Below, piece after piece: positions 61,942 to 64,000 of a DNA stretch of 64,000 nt. The stretch is taken from the NCBI RefSeq assembly GCF_003046185.1, contig NZ_PZZL01000005.1, positions 124,001 through 188,000 on the forward strand, read 5' to 3'. The notes under the pieces were generated by a model. The model worked only from the letters and a program-made list of their open reading frames with translations, was not told the origin of the DNA and searched no databases. The stretch comes from Phreatobacter oligotrophus. Lineage in GTDB: Bacteria > Pseudomonadota > Alphaproteobacteria > Rhizobiales > Phreatobacteraceae. The position numbers were made by a program, and so were the translations under genes. The first letter of the stretch is position 1. Each line of letters starts with the position of its first letter.

Positions 61942-63696
61942 TTGGTTATCCGCATCCAGCATCTCCAGTGGCTCGGTGGGGTCGTGGCGGCTGCAGCCTG
62001 CCTCGCCCTGGGAGTCCTGTCGCTGCACGCCAACCTCTCCGATCACATGCGCTATCGCCGCGCCGGCGAGCAGCTGCAGCGCTTCCATGCCTCGCTGATC
62101 GCCGCCACCTCCGTGTCCGCCGAACGCGGCCCCGCCAACAGCGCCATGGGCGGCCGCGAGGAGGATCGCGCCATCCTCGCCGCGGCCCTCGCCGCCCGCA
62201 GGGCGCTGACCGACCGCGACATCGCCGTCGCCGAGGCGCAGATCGGTCGCGACGCGCGCTCCCAGGCCATCGCCCAGATTGCCCGCCAGCTGCGCGAGGA
62301 CCTCGCCGCCGGCCGCGCGGCAGTGGATGCCGTCATCGCCCGTCCGGCCGCCTATCGCGGCGGCGCACCGACGCGGCAGGCCATCGAGGCCATGTTCACC
62401 GCCGCCGATACGGCGGGGAGGCTCCGGGAGGCCCTCGGCCACGACGCGGTGCTGGAAGCCTCCGAGCTTGCCTCCGACGTCATCATCAACACCGTCGCCG
62501 GCGCCCTGCGGGAGGAGACCGGCCGCCTCGGCTCCTTCGTGGTGATGAAGCTCACCAGCGACGAGGCGGTCCATCCCCGCCTCGATGCCGCCATCGCCAC
62601 CACCCGCACCCGCATCGACATGCTGCGCGCCGCCCTGCGCAACTATGCCGCGGCCTTCCTGCCGGGCACCGGTCTCGAGCAGGCAGTCGCCACCGTCGAG
62701 GACACCTATTTCCGCGGCGCCCTCCCCTTCGTCGAGCGGATCGCCGCCCTGCGCTCCGACGAGCCGCGGCCCGATGCCGACACCTTCACCCGCCTCTATG
62801 TGCCGGGCATGAAGCCGGTCGAGGAGCTGCGCGACAAGGTCGCCGCCGCCTCGCGGGTGACCATCGAGAAGCTCAGCCACCAGTCCTACCTGATGGTGCT
62901 CGCCTCGCTGCTGCTCACCACGGTTGCGGTGCTCGCCATCCTCGCCATCGCCCTCGTTTTCCGTGACGGCCTGTTCCGGCCGCTGATGACCGCCCATCGG
63001 CAGGTGCTGCGCATCGCCAATGGCGACCTGTCCGACCCGCCGCGCCAGCAATCCGCCAGCGCCGAGGTGCGCGCCATGTTCGAGGGCCTCGAGATGCTGC
63101 GCCTCCAGCAGCGCCGTCGCCTCGAACTCGAGGAGGAGCAGATGCGCCTCTCCGAGCGCCTGCGCCACCTCTCGCGCACCGACATGCTGACTGGCCTGCT
63201 CAACCGCCGCGCCCTGCAGGAGGCGGCCGATCATGCCTTCGCCGCCTCGGATGCCGGCGGCGGCCCGATGGCAGTGATCCTCTTCGACATCGACCACTTC
63301 AAGGCCATCAACGACGGCCATGGCCATGGCGTCGGCGACGACGTGCTGCGCGCCATCGCCGAGACGCTCGGCGCCCATCTCGGCCCCGAGGCCGCGTTCG
63401 GCCGCCATGGCGGCGAGGAATTCATCGTCCTGCTGCCCGGCGACGAGGACGAGGCGACCGCCCGCGCCGAGGCTTTGCGCCGGACGCTGGAGCGAGTGGT
63501 CGTCGCCACAGCGCCCGGCCTCACCGTGACCGGCAGCTTCGGCGTCGCCGTCCGCTTGCCGGGCAGCGGCCTGCCGCTCGAAGACCTCGTCGCGGTCGCC
63601 GACCGCCGGCTCTACCTCGCCAAGATCGCCGGCCGGAACCGCGTTTGCAGCAGCGATCCCCTCGGCCCCCTGCCGCGCCGCGCCGTCGGCAACTGA
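61942..63696 (+). CDS. Membrane-anchored GGDEF protein (probable diguanylate cyclase)
   Basis: This gene probably makes cyclic di-GMP. The product is about 584 residues: an N-terminal membrane helix (WLGGVVAAAACLALGVLSL), a helical periplasmic sensor domain, a second membrane helix near residue 325 (MVLASLLLTTVAVLAILAIAL), a HAMP-like linker, and a GGDEF domain. The GGDEF domain has LTGLLNRRALQ, FDIDHFKAINDGHGHGVGD and an intact GGEEF active site. The start is uncertain: TTG 61942 is proposed because the frame upstream (GTG at 61849) has noncoding-like codon use and no RBS. Confidence 0.88.
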   Translation: MVIRIQHLQWLGGVVAAAACLALGVLSLHANLSDHMRYRRAGEQLQRFHASLIAATSVSAERGPANSAMGGREEDRAILAAALAARRALTDRDIAVAEAQIGRDARSQAIAQIARQLREDLAAGRAAVDAVIARPAAYRGGAPTRQAIEAMFTAADTAGRLREALGHDAVLEASELASDVIINTVAGALREETGRLGSFVVMKLTSDEAVHPRLDAAIATTRTRIDMLRAALRNYAAAFLPGTGLEQAVATVEDTYFRGALPFVERIAALRSDEPRPDADTFTRLYVPGMKPVEELRDKVAAASRVTIEKLSHQSYLMVLASLLLTTVAVLAILAIALVFRDGLFRPLMTAHRQVLRIANGDLSDPPRQQSASAEVRAMFEGLEMLRLQQRRRLELEEEQMRLSERLRHLSRTDMLTGLLNRRALQEAADHAFAASDAGGGPMAVILFDIDHFKAINDGHGHGVGDDVLRAIAETLGAHLGPEAAFGRHGGEEFIVLLPGDEDEATARAEALRRTLERVVVATAPGLTVTGSFGVAVRLPGSGLPLEDLVAVADRRLYLAKIAGRNRVCSSDPLGPLPRRAVGN

Positions 63697-63794
63697 GGCC
63701 AGGGGCTGGCGCGGCCCCGCGCATCGCCGCCACATCCGCGCTACCTTCTCATGCGAATCAGTCCGCGCTCCCCGCTCGTCGAGGCTCCGCCGCC

Positions 63795-64000
63795 ATGGTC
63801 GCACGCCCCCTTCTCGCGCCGCCCCGCATCACCCTGTCCCGCCGCGCCGCCCTCGCCGGCCTCGCAACCCTTGCGACCCCCGGTCTCGTGGGGCCGGCGG
63901 AGGCCCAGTCCTTCGAAAGCTTCGTCGCCGGCCTCTGGCCCGCCGCCTCCTCGGCCGGTGTCTCCCGCGCCACCTTCGACCGCGCCTTCTCCGGCGTGCA
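63795..64000 (+). CDS. Lytic murein transglycosylase, N-terminal part (cut by window end)
   Basis: This is a partial gene running off the right edge. The visible 68 residues have a signal peptide with an Arg-rich start (TLSRRAALAGLATLATPGL) and cleavage near AEAQ. The next segment, SFESFVAGLWPAASSAGVSRATFDRAFSGV, matches the start of MltB-like (SLT_2) soluble/lipid-anchored lytic transglycosylases, which cleave peptidoglycan glycan strands. The identification rests on this short segment. The ATG at 63795 follows GGCTCCGCCGCC, a poor RBS. Confidence 0.65.
   Translation, partial: MVARPLLAPPRITLSRRAALAGLATLATPGLVGPAEAQSFESFVAGLWPAASSAGVSRATFDRAFSGV

Noticed and set aside
63697-63794. GC-rich inverted repeat after the GGDEF gene considered as a terminator
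   Set aside because: There is no T-tract and the stem is short and imperfect.

Overview
The window is GC-rich DNA from a purple, bacteriochlorophyll-a-making alphaproteobacterium, most likely of the Hyphomicrobiales (Rhizobiales). This rests on gene order and content: a complete-looking photosynthesis gene cluster (PGC) with crtEF-bchCXYZ-pufQBA, a spheroidene/spirilloxanthin-type crtCDEFBI set, ispH inside the bch operon, tspO, ppsR with a ppaA/aerR-like neighbour, and the oxygen-dependent cyclase acsF. No bchE is present in the window, so aerobic or facultative phototrophy is suggested. Genus assignment is not attempted.

Region 1 (1-43,720) is the PGC. On the minus strand, crtE-crtF-bchC-bchX-bchY-bchZ-pufQ-pufB-pufA runs off the left edge; pufL and pufM should follow outside. 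crtD-crtC read divergently (plus). A second minus-strand train, bchG-MFS-bchP-tspO-ispH-bchI-bchD-bchO-crtI-crtB-small ORF, covers about 11 kb with mostly 4-bp ATGA overlaps or very short gaps. Next come ppsR (repressor) and a ppaA/aerR-like cobalamin-binding antirepressor whose reading frame is broken by an apparent single missing base. From 24,573 a plus-strand train, bchF-N-B-H-L-M-lhaA-puhA-B-C-orf-acsF-puhE-hemA, supplies the pigment pathway from 5-aminolevulinate onward plus the reaction-centre H subunit and assembly factors. It ends at a strong intrinsic terminator (40,429-40,458). Cytochrome c2 and dxs follow on the minus strand, then two tandem paralogous small ORFs.

PpsR/CrtJ-type operators (TGT-N12-ACA) can be read directly at 8013-8030, 8044-8061, 21,903-21,920 and 43,014-43,031. 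A degenerate pair, 8 bp apart, lies before bchC. The bchC and dxs promoters share the same layout (TTGACA-N16-TAAnnT with an operator on the -35), so the first enzyme of the isoprenoid (MEP) pathway appears to be under photosynthesis control. ispH, the last enzyme, sits inside the bch operon.

Region 2 (43,724-64,000) is accessory and housekeeping: a glycosyltransferase; a pxpBCA (5-oxoprolinase) operon fused in order to a TRAP transporter, with a divergent MarR-type regulator; a SUMF1-like protein; nikR with a near-perfect NikR operator in front of a TonB-dependent receptor (probable nickel uptake); a LysR/tripartite-tricarboxylate binding-protein pair; a fused MFS/spermidine-synthase-like protein; gyrB; a GGDEF protein; and the start of a lytic transglycosylase. 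No rRNA, tRNA, CRISPR array or insertion sequence was recognised.
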